This document shows positions 6,645 through 13,504 of a DNA stretch of 19,469 nt, piece by piece; the stretch's first letter is position 1; each line of letters opens with the position of its first letter. The stretch covers positions 1 through 19,469 of the forward strand of contig JAITBC010000351.1 in assembly GCA_031283785.1 (NCBI GenBank). The letters run 5' to 3'. This DNA comes from Tannerella sp. GTDB lineage: Bacteria; Bacteroidota; Bacteroidia; Bacteroidales; Tannerellaceae. The position numbers were made by a program, and so were the translations under genes. The notes under the pieces are model-generated. The model saw nothing but the letters and a program-made list of their open reading frames with translations. It searched no databases and had not been told where the DNA came from.

Positions 6645-7778
6645 CTATATCAAAAGCGCTTTCCTGAATCTGCACAGGAAATCTTCGGCTTCCTGACGTG
6701 ACAGGCACAATGGCGGCAACAGACGGATTGTGTTTGTTCCGGCTACCCCGGTAAATACTTTTTCTTCGAATAACAATCTGGCGCGTGCTTCTTTTATCGA
6801 TTCGTTAAATTCGATACCTATCATCAGGCCGCGTCCACGAACTTCCTTTATTCCGTCGCAGGGTATCGCTTTCAGTTCGCCAAGCAGATAATCGCCTGTG
6901 GTCCGGGCATTTTCCACAAGATTCTCTTTCTCCATGATATCCAATACGGAGATAGCGGCGGCACATGCCAGGTGATTACCGCCGAACGTTGTTCCCAGCA
7001 TGCCGTAAACGGGCGTAAATGCCGGACTTATGAGCATTCCGCTCATTGGGAATCCGTTTGCTATACCTTTGGCTACGGTTATGATATCAGGACGTATACC
7101 GGCATACTGATGGGCAAAAAACTTTCCGCTTCGGCCATAACCGGATTGTATCTCATCAAAAATGAGGATTACTTCATATTTCGTACATAACTCGCGCAAA
7201 TCCCGGAGAAAACCGTCGTCCGGCATCCGGATACCTCCTACTCCCTGTATTCCTTCAATGATGACAGATGAGACGTCGCCTTTTTTCAGCTCAGTTTCGA
7301 CGGCGTCTGCGTCGTTCATCAAAACATAGGTGACCGGTAACATCTCGTTTACCGGAGCAATAATTTTAGGGTTATCCGTGACACGTACGGCAGCCGACGT
7401 ACGACCGTGAAAAGAGTGACGGAATGATATGATGCGTTTTTTCCCGTTGTGGAACGATGCCAGCTTCATCGCATTTTCATTTGCTTCCGCCCCGCTGTTC
7501 ACCAGAAAAAGCGAATAGTCATCATATCCGCAAGCCTTTCCTAATTTATCTGCCAGCGTTTGCTGCAGGCTGTTAATCACGGAATTGGAATAAAAACCAA
7601 GATTCTGCAACTGCTCCGTTATCGCTTTCACATAATCCGGATGACCGTGTCCGACGGAAATAACGGCATGCCCTCCGTACAGGTCAAGATACGCTATTCC
7701 ATCCTTATCCCATACATGACATCCTTTTCCTTTTACAATCTCTATATTAAAAAGCGGGTATACGTTAAATAGTTTCAT
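6645..7778 (-). CDS. argD: Acetyl/succinylornithine aminotransferase (ArgD type)
   Basis: This 377-residue class-III PLP aminotransferase has its Schiff-base lysine in TVAKGIANG (K237). IFDEIQSGYGRSG around residues 206-218 holds the PLP-pyridine aspartate, and VNSGAEANENAMK (93-105) binds the PLP phosphate. Length and motifs fit ArgD, which transaminates N-acyl-glutamate semialdehyde with glutamate to give N-acylornithine. In Bacteroides the acyl group is known to be succinyl in the carbamoylation step, so the substrate here may be the N-succinyl form. It is last in the argG-argC-argD string, 23 nt after argC. The downstream tRNA-Met gene on the same strand starts 68 nt later with its own promoter, and I see no strong terminator between. 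Confidence 0.92.
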   Translation of the reverse strand: MKLFNVYPLFNIEIVKGKGCHVWDKDGIAYLDLYGGHAVISVGHGHPDYVKAITEQLQNLGFYSNSVINSLQQTLADKLGKACGYDDYSLFLVNSGAEANENAMKLASFHNGKKRIISFRHSFHGRTSAAVRVTDNPKIIAPVNEMLPVTYVLMNDADAVETELKKGDVSSVIIEGIQGVGGIRMPDDGFLRDLRELCTKYEVILIFDEIQSGYGRSGKFFAHQYAGIRPDIITVAKGIANGFPMSGMLISPAFTPVYGMLGTTFGGNHLACAAAISVLDIMEKENLVENARTTGDYLLGELKAIPCDGIKEVRGRGLMIGIEFNESIKEARARLLFEEKVFTGVAGTNTIRLLPPLCLSRQEAEDFLCRFRKALLI

Positions 7779-7801
7779 AATTACAGTTTATTTTTTTTAA
7801 T

Positions 7802-8770
7802 TTAAAATGCGGACGGTTTAAGATGCAGTCCGACTGTTTCTTCGAGGTTGAACAGCAGGTTCATGTTATGGACGGCCTGCCCGCTGGCCCCTTTCAGCAA
7901 ATTGTCAATAACGGATACGACAAGCAGTTTACCGTCAATTTTCTGCAGATAAAGCAAACATTTATTTGTATTGACAACCTGTTTCAAGTCCGGATTTTCG
8001 TCTACTACAAATGTAAATGAATGATCTTCATAGTATTCGCCGTAAATCCTCCTTATCTCATCCAGCCCTATTTTGCAATCCATATATACTGTCGCAAAAA
8101 TACCGCGCGCGAAATCTCCGCGCACAGGGATGAAATTTATTGAGGCATTGAAACTTCTCTGCAATTGTGCAAGGCTCTGGCGGATCTCGGTCATATGCTG
8201 ATGGGTAAATGGTTTATAGATCGATATATTATTATTCCTCCAGCTGAAATGCGAAGTTCCCGACGGTTTCACGCCGGCGCCCGTAGAACCCGTTATGGCA
8301 TTCACATGAACCGTATTATTAATCATCAGATGCCTGGCGAGCGGCAATAAAGCGAGTTGTATACAGGTGGCGAAACATCCCGGGTTGGCTACATATTTCG
8401 ATTTACAGATAGCACGCCTGTTCAGTTCCGGCAGTCCGTAAATAAACTCATGCGACGGTGAAACAATACGGTAATCCTCACTCAGATCGATGATTTTCAG
8501 ATGTTCGGGAACAGGATGCGTCTCAAGGAATTTCCGTGTATCGCCGTGTGCGGTACAGAAAAAAAGCAAGTCAATCTCATTGAGCGGGATGTTGCTTGTG
8601 AACATCATATCCGTCTCGCCATACAAACCGCTATGCACGCCGTCAAGTCTATTCCCCGCATTGCTTGAGCTGTTTACAAATACGATTTCCACGTCGGGAT
8701 GGTTTATCAGCAGGCGTATCAGTTCGCCGGCCGTATATCCCGCGCCTCCGATTATTCCGACTTTAATCAT
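7802..8770 (-). CDS. argC: N-acyl-gamma-glutamyl-phosphate reductase
   Basis: The 322-residue protein starts with a Rossmann dinucleotide motif (GIIGGAGYTAGELIRLL, residues 5-21). It has the catalytic cysteine in YVANPGCFAT (C132) and the HQH segment of the active site near residue 210. It reduces N-acetyl- (or, in this phylum, N-succinyl-) glutamyl phosphate to the semialdehyde with NADPH. Its start codon overlaps the argG stop as ATGA (8767-8770), which suggests translational coupling. argD follows directly. Confidence 0.95.
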   Translation of the reverse strand: MIKVGIIGGAGYTAGELIRLLINHPDVEIVFVNSSSNAGNRLDGVHSGLYGETDMMFTSNIPLNEIDLLFFCTAHGDTRKFLETHPVPEHLKIIDLSEDYRIVSPSHEFIYGLPELNRRAICKSKYVANPGCFATCIQLALLPLARHLMINNTVHVNAITGSTGAGVKPSGTSHFSWRNNNISIYKPFTHQHMTEIRQSLAQLQRSFNASINFIPVRGDFARGIFATVYMDCKIGLDEIRRIYGEYYEDHSFTFVVDENPDLKQVVNTNKCLLYLQKIDGKLLVVSVIDNLLKGASGQAVHNMNLLFNLEETVGLHLKPSAF

Positions 8771-9984
8771 AATTCGTCTTCATGATTTGAATAATAAACA
8801 CGTAACGGTGTCGACGTCACTTTGATAAATCCTTTAGCGTCGTCGGCAGTCCAGCCTTTCTGCGTTTCGCCGTATTCGCCGAATTTCGTTTTGACAAGGT
8901 CATCTTTCGATTCAACGCCTACGGTCGAGAACGACTGAGAGCGCAATTCGAGTATGGCCGTCCCGTTCACGTTACGCTGGCTCTTTGCCAGCATCGCTTC
9001 AATATCGCGCATAACAGGCTCCAGATATTGGCTCTCGTGAAGAAACATGCCGTACCAGTTCGCTACCTGGTCTTTCCAGTATTGTTGCCATTTACTCAAC
9101 GTATATTTCTCCAGAAAACGGTGCGCTCCGATGATAAGCACAGGCGCTGCTGCTTCGAAGCCTACGCGCCCTTTAATTCCTACAATCGTATCGCCTACGT
9201 GCATGTCGCGGCCTATTCCATAAGCTGAGCCTATCGTCTCTACGGCCTGAACAGCTTTTACTTTATCCCTGTATACTTTGCCGTTGACGGCATGTATCTC
9301 TCCTTTTTTGAATTCTATACGCAACTGTTCGCTTCCTTTTTTCTCCACTTTTTTCAGATATGCACTCTCGGGAAGCCCCTGTGCCGAATCAAGGATTTCG
9401 CCGCCACAAATGGAAGTGCCCCAGATTCCTATATTATAAGAATATTTAAGTTTGGCAAAATCGGCCTTGAATCCGTGTCTGTTAAGATAATCAATCTCAT
9501 ACTGACGCGTAAGGGTCATATCGCGCGTAAGCGTGATTATTTCCATTTCCGGCGCCATGACAAGAAAGGTCATGTCGAAACGAACCTGGTCATTACCCGC
9601 ACCGGTAGAACCATGCGCTATTGCATCGGCGCCAATCTCTTTGGCATAACGCGCAACAGCTATCCCCTGAAAAATCCGTTCGGACGAAACCGACACGGGA
9701 TAAGTCCCGTTACGCAGGACATTCCCATAAATCATATATTTAAGGCTCTTTTCATAATATTCTTTCTTCACGTCGATCGTAACATATTCTTTAGCGCCAA
9801 GCTTATATGCGTTTTCTTCATTCGTTTTAAGTTGCCCTTCGTCGAATCCGCCGGTATTAGCGCAGGCGGCATAGATTTCATAACCTTTTTCTTTCGCCAG
9901 ATACATGACCGTGAACGACGTATCAAGACCGCCGCTGAATGCTACGACAACTTTTCTCTTCCCGTTCTTACTGTTATTTTTCAT
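8767..9984 (-). CDS. argG: Argininosuccinate synthase
   Basis: This 405-residue protein has the N-type ATP pyrophosphatase P-loop SGGLDTS at residues 17-23 and the substrate-binding segment HGSTGAGNDQVRFD at about 124-137. ICGGEILDS lies further on. It joins citrulline and aspartate with ATP in the penultimate step of arginine synthesis. It sits 29 nt after the GNAT gene and overlaps argC by 4 nt. The length is usual for the family. The first ten residues (MKNNSKNGKR) are a short polar extension before the first beta strand, and no better ATG lies downstream. Confidence 0.95.
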   Translation of the reverse strand: MKNNSKNGKRKVVVAFSGGLDTSFTVMYLAKEKGYEIYAACANTGGFDEGQLKTNEENAYKLGAKEYVTIDVKKEYYEKSLKYMIYGNVLRNGTYPVSVSSERIFQGIAVARYAKEIGADAIAHGSTGAGNDQVRFDMTFLVMAPEMEIITLTRDMTLTRQYEIDYLNRHGFKADFAKLKYSYNIGIWGTSICGGEILDSAQGLPESAYLKKVEKKGSEQLRIEFKKGEIHAVNGKVYRDKVKAVQAVETIGSAYGIGRDMHVGDTIVGIKGRVGFEAAAPVLIIGAHRFLEKYTLSKWQQYWKDQVANWYGMFLHESQYLEPVMRDIEAMLAKSQRNVNGTAILELRSQSFSTVGVESKDDLVKTKFGEYGETQKGWTADDAKGFIKVTSTPLRVYYSNHEDEL

Positions 9985-10013
9985 ATCAATTAATTATTAT
10001 AAACTTCGTCTTC

Positions 10014-10664
10014 TCATGCCGGAGTTTTTTCCGCTTTTTTATTTGTCCTGCGCAGAACCTCCTTTTTCGTAAATGCGTTACATAATTTTTCGAGCAAAAG
10101 ACAACGTTCGTCTTCCGGATCGAAAAGCATCGCCGTACAGATGCAATAGCGTCGTTGCGTACGTATAAGCACATCCTGATTCACACAGCCATTGCAACCG
10201 CGCCAGAACGACTCGTCGTCCGTAAGATCGGCAAATGTAACCGGGAAATAGCCCAGTTCGGTATTCATCTTCATCACCGCGCTGCCGGACGTCAGACTGA
10301 AAAGTTTCGCCTTCGGCCAACGCAGGCGCGCCAGTTGAAAAGCTGCGTGTTTTATCCGCCGGGCAAGCCCCTGATTACGGAATTTGTCGGCGACGATAAG
10401 TCCCGAAGTTGCAACATACTGTTTGTTACCCCACGATTCAATATAACTGAAACCGGCAAACTCATCGCCCGCAAGCGCTATTATGACCTTTCCTTCACGC
10501 ATTTTCTGCGCAACATATTCGCGTGAACGTTTGGCAATTCCCGTTCCCCGCACTTTCGCTGCCGCTTCTATTGTTTCGAGTATCACATCAACATACTTCT
10601 CATGACTTTCGTCCGCTACCATGACATCTATACCAGAAACATTCATGTCTTTTTCTCTTTTCAT
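10014..10664 (-). CDS. GNAT-family N-acyltransferase of the arginine cluster (candidate N-succinylglutamate synthase)
   Basis: The frame has 216 codons. A second ATG at 10646 gives 210 residues and either could be the start. The GNAT acyl-CoA site is seen in GLIVADKFRNQGLARRIK (about residues 88-105; motif RNQGLA), followed by GSAVMKMNTELGYFP, a typical GNAT C-terminal strand-helix. The C-terminal part carries clustered cysteines, CNGC and CIC (about residues 136-155), which could bind metal or be structural. The gene lies between argR and argG on the same strand, with 186 nt to argR and 29 nt to argG. No argA or argJ is visible. Since Bacteroides are known to use N-succinylated arginine intermediates, an acyl-CoA:glutamate acyltransferase role is the best guess. 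This is inference from position and fold, not from a specific motif. Confidence 0.8.
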   Translation of the reverse strand: MKREKDMNVSGIDVMVADESHEKYVDVILETIEAAAKVRGTGIAKRSREYVAQKMREGKVIIALAGDEFAGFSYIESWGNKQYVATSGLIVADKFRNQGLARRIKHAAFQLARLRWPKAKLFSLTSGSAVMKMNTELGYFPVTFADLTDDESFWRGCNGCVNQDVLIRTQRRYCICTAMLFDPEDERCLLLEKLCNAFTKKEVLRRTNKKAEKTPA

Positions 10665-10850
10665 CCAATTGCGTACCGTTTAAAGTACAATTATTTAATT
10701 ATCTTTACAATATTATTAACCATTCCTTCTGCAAAAAAAACATTTCCCCTTTCCATATGTCCGGAGAAAACTCCCGCTTCCCGGATATCCACGGGCGTTC
10801 AGCAACTGCTGATAACATTTTTTTATCTTTCAGAAACCTCCAGCCTATTT

Positions 10851-11327
10851 TCAATCCGATAAAAACCGTTCCAAAGCATTCCGAACCTGCGTCCTCGTAT
10901 ATCTCTCGCACGGGATAATCAGAATCGTATCATCGCCGGCTATTGTTCCGAGAATCTCTTCCGGCGCATGCTTGTCAATTTCCGAAGCGATTCCCATCGC
11001 ATAACCCGGAGGGGTTTTTATGACGGCAAGGTTACCGGAAAATTCTACGGTCGATTTTCCAAGCAAAACCGACGCCGGCCTTTCCGTCATAACTGTCGGC
11101 AAACGCTGCTTCTGCATCGCCATATCCGGGAGCACATACACATAACGGTCTTCACCGTCGTGTATCTTAACGATTTTCAGCCGTTTGATGTCACGCGAAA
11201 GAGTTGCTTGCGTCACTTCAAAACCTTTATCCGTCAACAGCTTCTGCAGGTCATCCTGATTCCGTACGATTTTCGTACATATAATATTTTCTATTACTGT
11301 TAAACGCTGCTTTTTTACATTCTTCAT
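10851..11327 (-). CDS. argR: Arginine repressor
   Basis: The 158-residue protein has the ArgR N-terminal winged helix-turn-helix (residues 24-50, with ATLSRDIKRL and the S-R-D of the recognition helix at 44-46). Its C-terminal oligomerisation and arginine-binding domain has GTIAGDDTILI, with the arginine-contacting pair D132-D133. With arginine as corepressor it should form hexamers and bind paired ARG boxes. It heads the arginine cluster, and a perfect ARG-box match lies immediately before its start codon, so autoregulation is likely. Length is normal for the family. Confidence 0.95.
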   Translation of the reverse strand: MKNVKKQRLTVIENIICTKIVRNQDDLQKLLTDKGFEVTQATLSRDIKRLKIVKIHDGEDRYVYVLPDMAMQKQRLPTVMTERPASVLLGKSTVEFSGNLAVIKTPPGYAMGIASEIDKHAPEEILGTIAGDDTILIIPCERYTRTQVRNALERFLSD

Positions 11328-11345
11328 AATGAATAATTATTCAAA
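11328..11345. promoter_or_regulatory. ARG box (ArgR operator)
   Basis: AATGAATAATTATTCAAA fits the classical consensus WNTGAATWWWWATTCANW at every position. Its core TGAATAATTATTCA is a perfect 14-bp palindrome. It abuts the argR ATG and lies just downstream of the -7 box, so bound ArgR would block initiation or early elongation. ArgR usually binds two boxes; a second one is not obvious nearby. Confidence 0.8.
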
Positions 11346-11352
11346 ATCGCAG

Positions 11353-11381
11353 CAAAGATAATGGTTATTTCCGAATAAAAA
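11353..11381 (-). promoter_or_regulatory. Promoter of argR
   Basis: On the minus strand TATCTTTG (11353-11360) is a full match to the TAnnTTTG -7 box. A T-rich block (11377-11381, TTTTT) about 16-17 nt upstream is a weak -33. Transcription would begin near 11346, giving a leader of about 20 nt that coincides with the ARG box. Confidence 0.6.
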
Positions 11382-11411
11382 TGCACTCCCGCCTGTTGTT
11401 TTCAAAAAATA

Positions 11412-11443
11412 TTTTACCCTTTGCAAAAAAATCACTACTTTTG
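11412..11443 (+). promoter_or_regulatory. Promoter of the DUF4494-yggS genes
   Basis: TACTTTTG (11436-11443) fully matches the -7 box, and TTTT (11412-11415) 20 nt upstream is one base off the TTTG -33 box. This implies a 5' leader of about 125 nt, which contains two small hairpins (CCGG-AGACA-CCGG near 11478, and TCTTC-AATTT-GAAGA near 11502) but no riboswitch I can recognise. Confidence 0.5.
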
Positions 11444-11574
11444 AGCGCTTTATTGATCCGAAAAACGGGAACTGACCGGAGACACCGGAGTTAATCACAA
11501 ATCTTCAATTTGAAGACGGTTATGGTTGGCACAGGGCTATTGACGATTTAATGAATGAATTAATATAGAATATT

Positions 11575-12054
11575 ATGCACAATTGGTTTGAATGTAAAAT
11601 TAATTACGAGAAAACGGCTGAAGACGGAATCCGGAAAAAAGTGACCGAACCATATCTGGTCGACGCCTTGTCGTTTACCGAAGCCGAAGCGCGTATCATT
11701 GAAGAAATGCGCCCGTATATCAGCGGCGAATTTACGGTTATGGATATCAAACGCGCCCGTTATTCCGAAACATTTCTGAATGACAGCGGAGACCTGTTTT
11801 ACAAAGTTAAAATAAACATGATCACACTGGACGAAAAAAACGGCGTCGAGAAAAAAACGCCTGTCCAGATGTTAGTGCAGGCGTCAACTTTGCACGAAGC
11901 TATCACTGTCATCGACAACGGGATGAAGGGGACATTGGCCGACTATGTAATAGCCTCCGTTTCCGAAACTGCGCTGATAGACGTATTCCCTTTTGCAGTA
12001 GAAGTAAAAACCGTAAAAAGAACGGATGACGAACCGGCCGGTCCAGGCAAATAA
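11575..12054 (+). CDS. DUF4494-like conserved protein
   Basis: This 159-residue soluble protein has no signal peptide and no membrane segment. It begins MHNWFECKINYEK, then has VDALSFTEAEARIIEEM and a QMLVQASTLHEAITVID segment, repeated alpha/beta patterns that look like two related halves. I recognise the overall pattern as that of DUF4494, a Bacteroidetes family of unknown function, from memory only. Its stop is one base before the YggS-like ATG (TAATATG), so the two are translated from one message. The acidic and basic residues are evenly spread and I see no catalytic motif. Confidence 0.75.
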   Translation: MHNWFECKINYEKTAEDGIRKKVTEPYLVDALSFTEAEARIIEEMRPYISGEFTVMDIKRARYSETFLNDSGDLFYKVKINMITLDEKNGVEKKTPVQMLVQASTLHEAITVIDNGMKGTLADYVIASVSETALIDVFPFAVEVKTVKRTDDEPAGPGK

Positions 12055-12055
12055 T

Positions 12056-12763
12056 ATGGGAATAAAAGATAACATATCAAAAATCAAATCAACATTGCCT
12101 GAAGGAGTAACGCTAATTGCCGTTTCAAAATTTCACTCTGTAGAAACGGTGAAAGAAGCTTATGATGCCGGGCAACGCATCTTCGGAGAAAACCGCGTAC
12201 GGGAACTCACTGCCAAACAAACGGCTTTACCCGAAGACATCGAATGGCATTTCATCGGCACATTGCAGACGAACAAAGTAAAACACATCGCGCCGTTTGT
12301 CACTATGATACACAGCGTTGATTCGTTGAAACTCATGCAGGAAATAAACCGCCAGGCGGAAAAATGCAACCGGATCATACGCGTACTTGTTGAAGTGCAT
12401 ATCGCCGGAGAAGACAGTAAGCACGGATTTTCCGTCGAAGAATGTAAATCCCTTTTCTCCGGCGATGTCCTTAAACAGTTTGCCAACATACAGGTTCGCG
12501 GTCTCATGGGAATGGCTACATTCACCGATAATAAGGAACAGATCAGGCGCGAGTTCGGAATACTGCGGAAGCTTTTCGACGAAATACGATCATCCATGAT
12601 GCCGGATGCCGACCGCCGCCACCCCGTCTTCCGCGAACTGTCAATGGGCATGAGCGACGATTATCAGACCGCCATTGAGGAAGGAAGCACCATGGTACGT
12701 ATCGGAACAGGCATCTTCGGCGCAAGGGGATATGATACTGCTGTGCACGGCACGAATTTGTAA
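12056..12763 (+). CDS. YggS/PROSC-family PLP homeostasis protein
   Basis: The protein has 235 residues, the family's normal length. The PLP lysine is K25 in LIAVSKFHSVE. GENRVREL, EWHFIGTLQTNKVKHI, GLMGMAT and LSMGMSDDYQTAIEEGSTMVRIGTGIFG are the family's PLP-binding barrel motifs. I start at the ATG at 12056 because homologues begin near this point and it follows the upstream stop by one base. A start 30 nt earlier would overlap the upstream gene. These proteins bind PLP without known enzymatic turnover and keep vitamin B6 and amino-acid pools balanced. Confidence 0.92.
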   Translation: MGIKDNISKIKSTLPEGVTLIAVSKFHSVETVKEAYDAGQRIFGENRVRELTAKQTALPEDIEWHFIGTLQTNKVKHIAPFVTMIHSVDSLKLMQEINRQAEKCNRIIRVLVEVHIAGEDSKHGFSVEECKSLFSGDVLKQFANIQVRGLMGMATFTDNKEQIRREFGILRKLFDEIRSSMMPDADRRHPVFRELSMGMSDDYQTAIEEGSTMVRIGTGIFGARGYDTAVHGTNL

Positions 12764-12897
12764 AGTTTTTTACCGAAGCGCCTCGTCGCTCCGATACGAT
12801 CTTTGCACTCAAAAAAAACAACTTTTGTTAAACGCAGAATTTACAGAAGAGTTGCGAGTGCTGCAAGGTAACAGCAACTTCCCTGAACGATAAAAAT

Positions 12898-13440
12898 ATG
12901 AATCCTTTATCCATTATAGAAAAATATTACGACACACGGTCAGCAGTTTATCGGATACTTATGCAACACAGCCGAAGTGTGGCCGATAAAGCGTTAGCTA
13001 TCTCCGAAGCTCATCCGGAAAGAATGTGGGATATGAAGTTTATCGAAGAAGCGGCCATGCTTCACGATATAGGCATCATTTTCTGCCATGCTCCGGATAT
13101 TGACTGTCACGGAACTTATGAATATATATGTCATGGATATCTCGGCGCCGACCTGCTCAGAAAAGAAGGTTATCCGCGTCATGCTCTTGTATGTGAGCGA
13201 CATACGGGAACAGGTATCACGCTTAAGATGATTGAAGATAATAAATTGCCCTTGCCGCCGGACAGGGATTTTTTACCGGTCTCGCCCGAAGAACAGCTGA
13301 TATGCTATGCGGATAAATTTTTCAGTAAGACAAAGCTTGACAAAGAAAAGAAGATCGGAAAAATCAGGGAATCGTTGGGCAAGTATGACGAAGATACGGT
13401 AAGACGCTTCGATGACTGGCATAAACTCTTTTTAGTATAA
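12898..13440 (+). CDS. HD-domain phosphohydrolase
   Basis: The 180-residue single-domain protein carries the metal-binding HD signature: H24 (LMQHSRSVADKA), H56-D57 (AMLHDIG), further histidines at 79 and 102 (ERHTGTG) and D139 (CYADKFF). This HDIG-type set fits a small cytoplasmic phosphohydrolase of unknown substrate. It lies 134 nt after the YggS-like gene, with no clear promoter in the gap, and 64 nt before the LptD-like gene. I cannot assign a substrate. Confidence 0.88.
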   Translation: MNPLSIIEKYYDTRSAVYRILMQHSRSVADKALAISEAHPERMWDMKFIEEAAMLHDIGIIFCHAPDIDCHGTYEYICHGYLGADLLRKEGYPRHALVCERHTGTGITLKMIEDNKLPLPPDRDFLPVSPEEQLICYADKFFSKTKLDKEKKIGKIRESLGKYDEDTVRRFDDWHKLFLV

Positions 13441-13468
13441 TAATTAGTCATAACTCGTTTATTTATTA

Positions 13469-13476
13469 TACTTTTG
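13469..13476 (+). promoter_or_regulatory. -7 box before the LptD-like gene
   Basis: TACTTTTG is a full TAnnTTTG match. No TTTG lies at the right distance upstream. Transcription would start near 13482, only about 20 nt before the proposed TTG start codon. Confidence 0.45.
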
Positions 13477-13504
13477 TGGCCAAAACGTTTGCAATGATAA
13501 GGTT

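Noticed and set aside
8782..8800. TTTGAATAATAAACA as a second ARG box near the argG/argC junction
   Set aside because: Only the left half (TGAAT) matches; the ATTCA half is absent and the site is inside argG coding sequence.
9292..9993. Open frame of 233 codons on the plus strand opposite argG
   Set aside because: It is fully antisense to a clear argG gene, has no recognisable domain, and its cysteine/phenylalanine-rich composition is that of a complementary-strand frame.
10665..10850. Attenuator or riboswitch between argR and the GNAT gene
   Set aside because: Only short GC stems (CCCG/CGGG near 10773-10796) can be drawn, with no leader peptide rich in arginine codons and no recognisable aptamer.
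12026..12055. Ten-residue N-terminal extension of the YggS-like protein
   Set aside because: It overlaps the upstream gene and family members begin close to the ATG at 12056.
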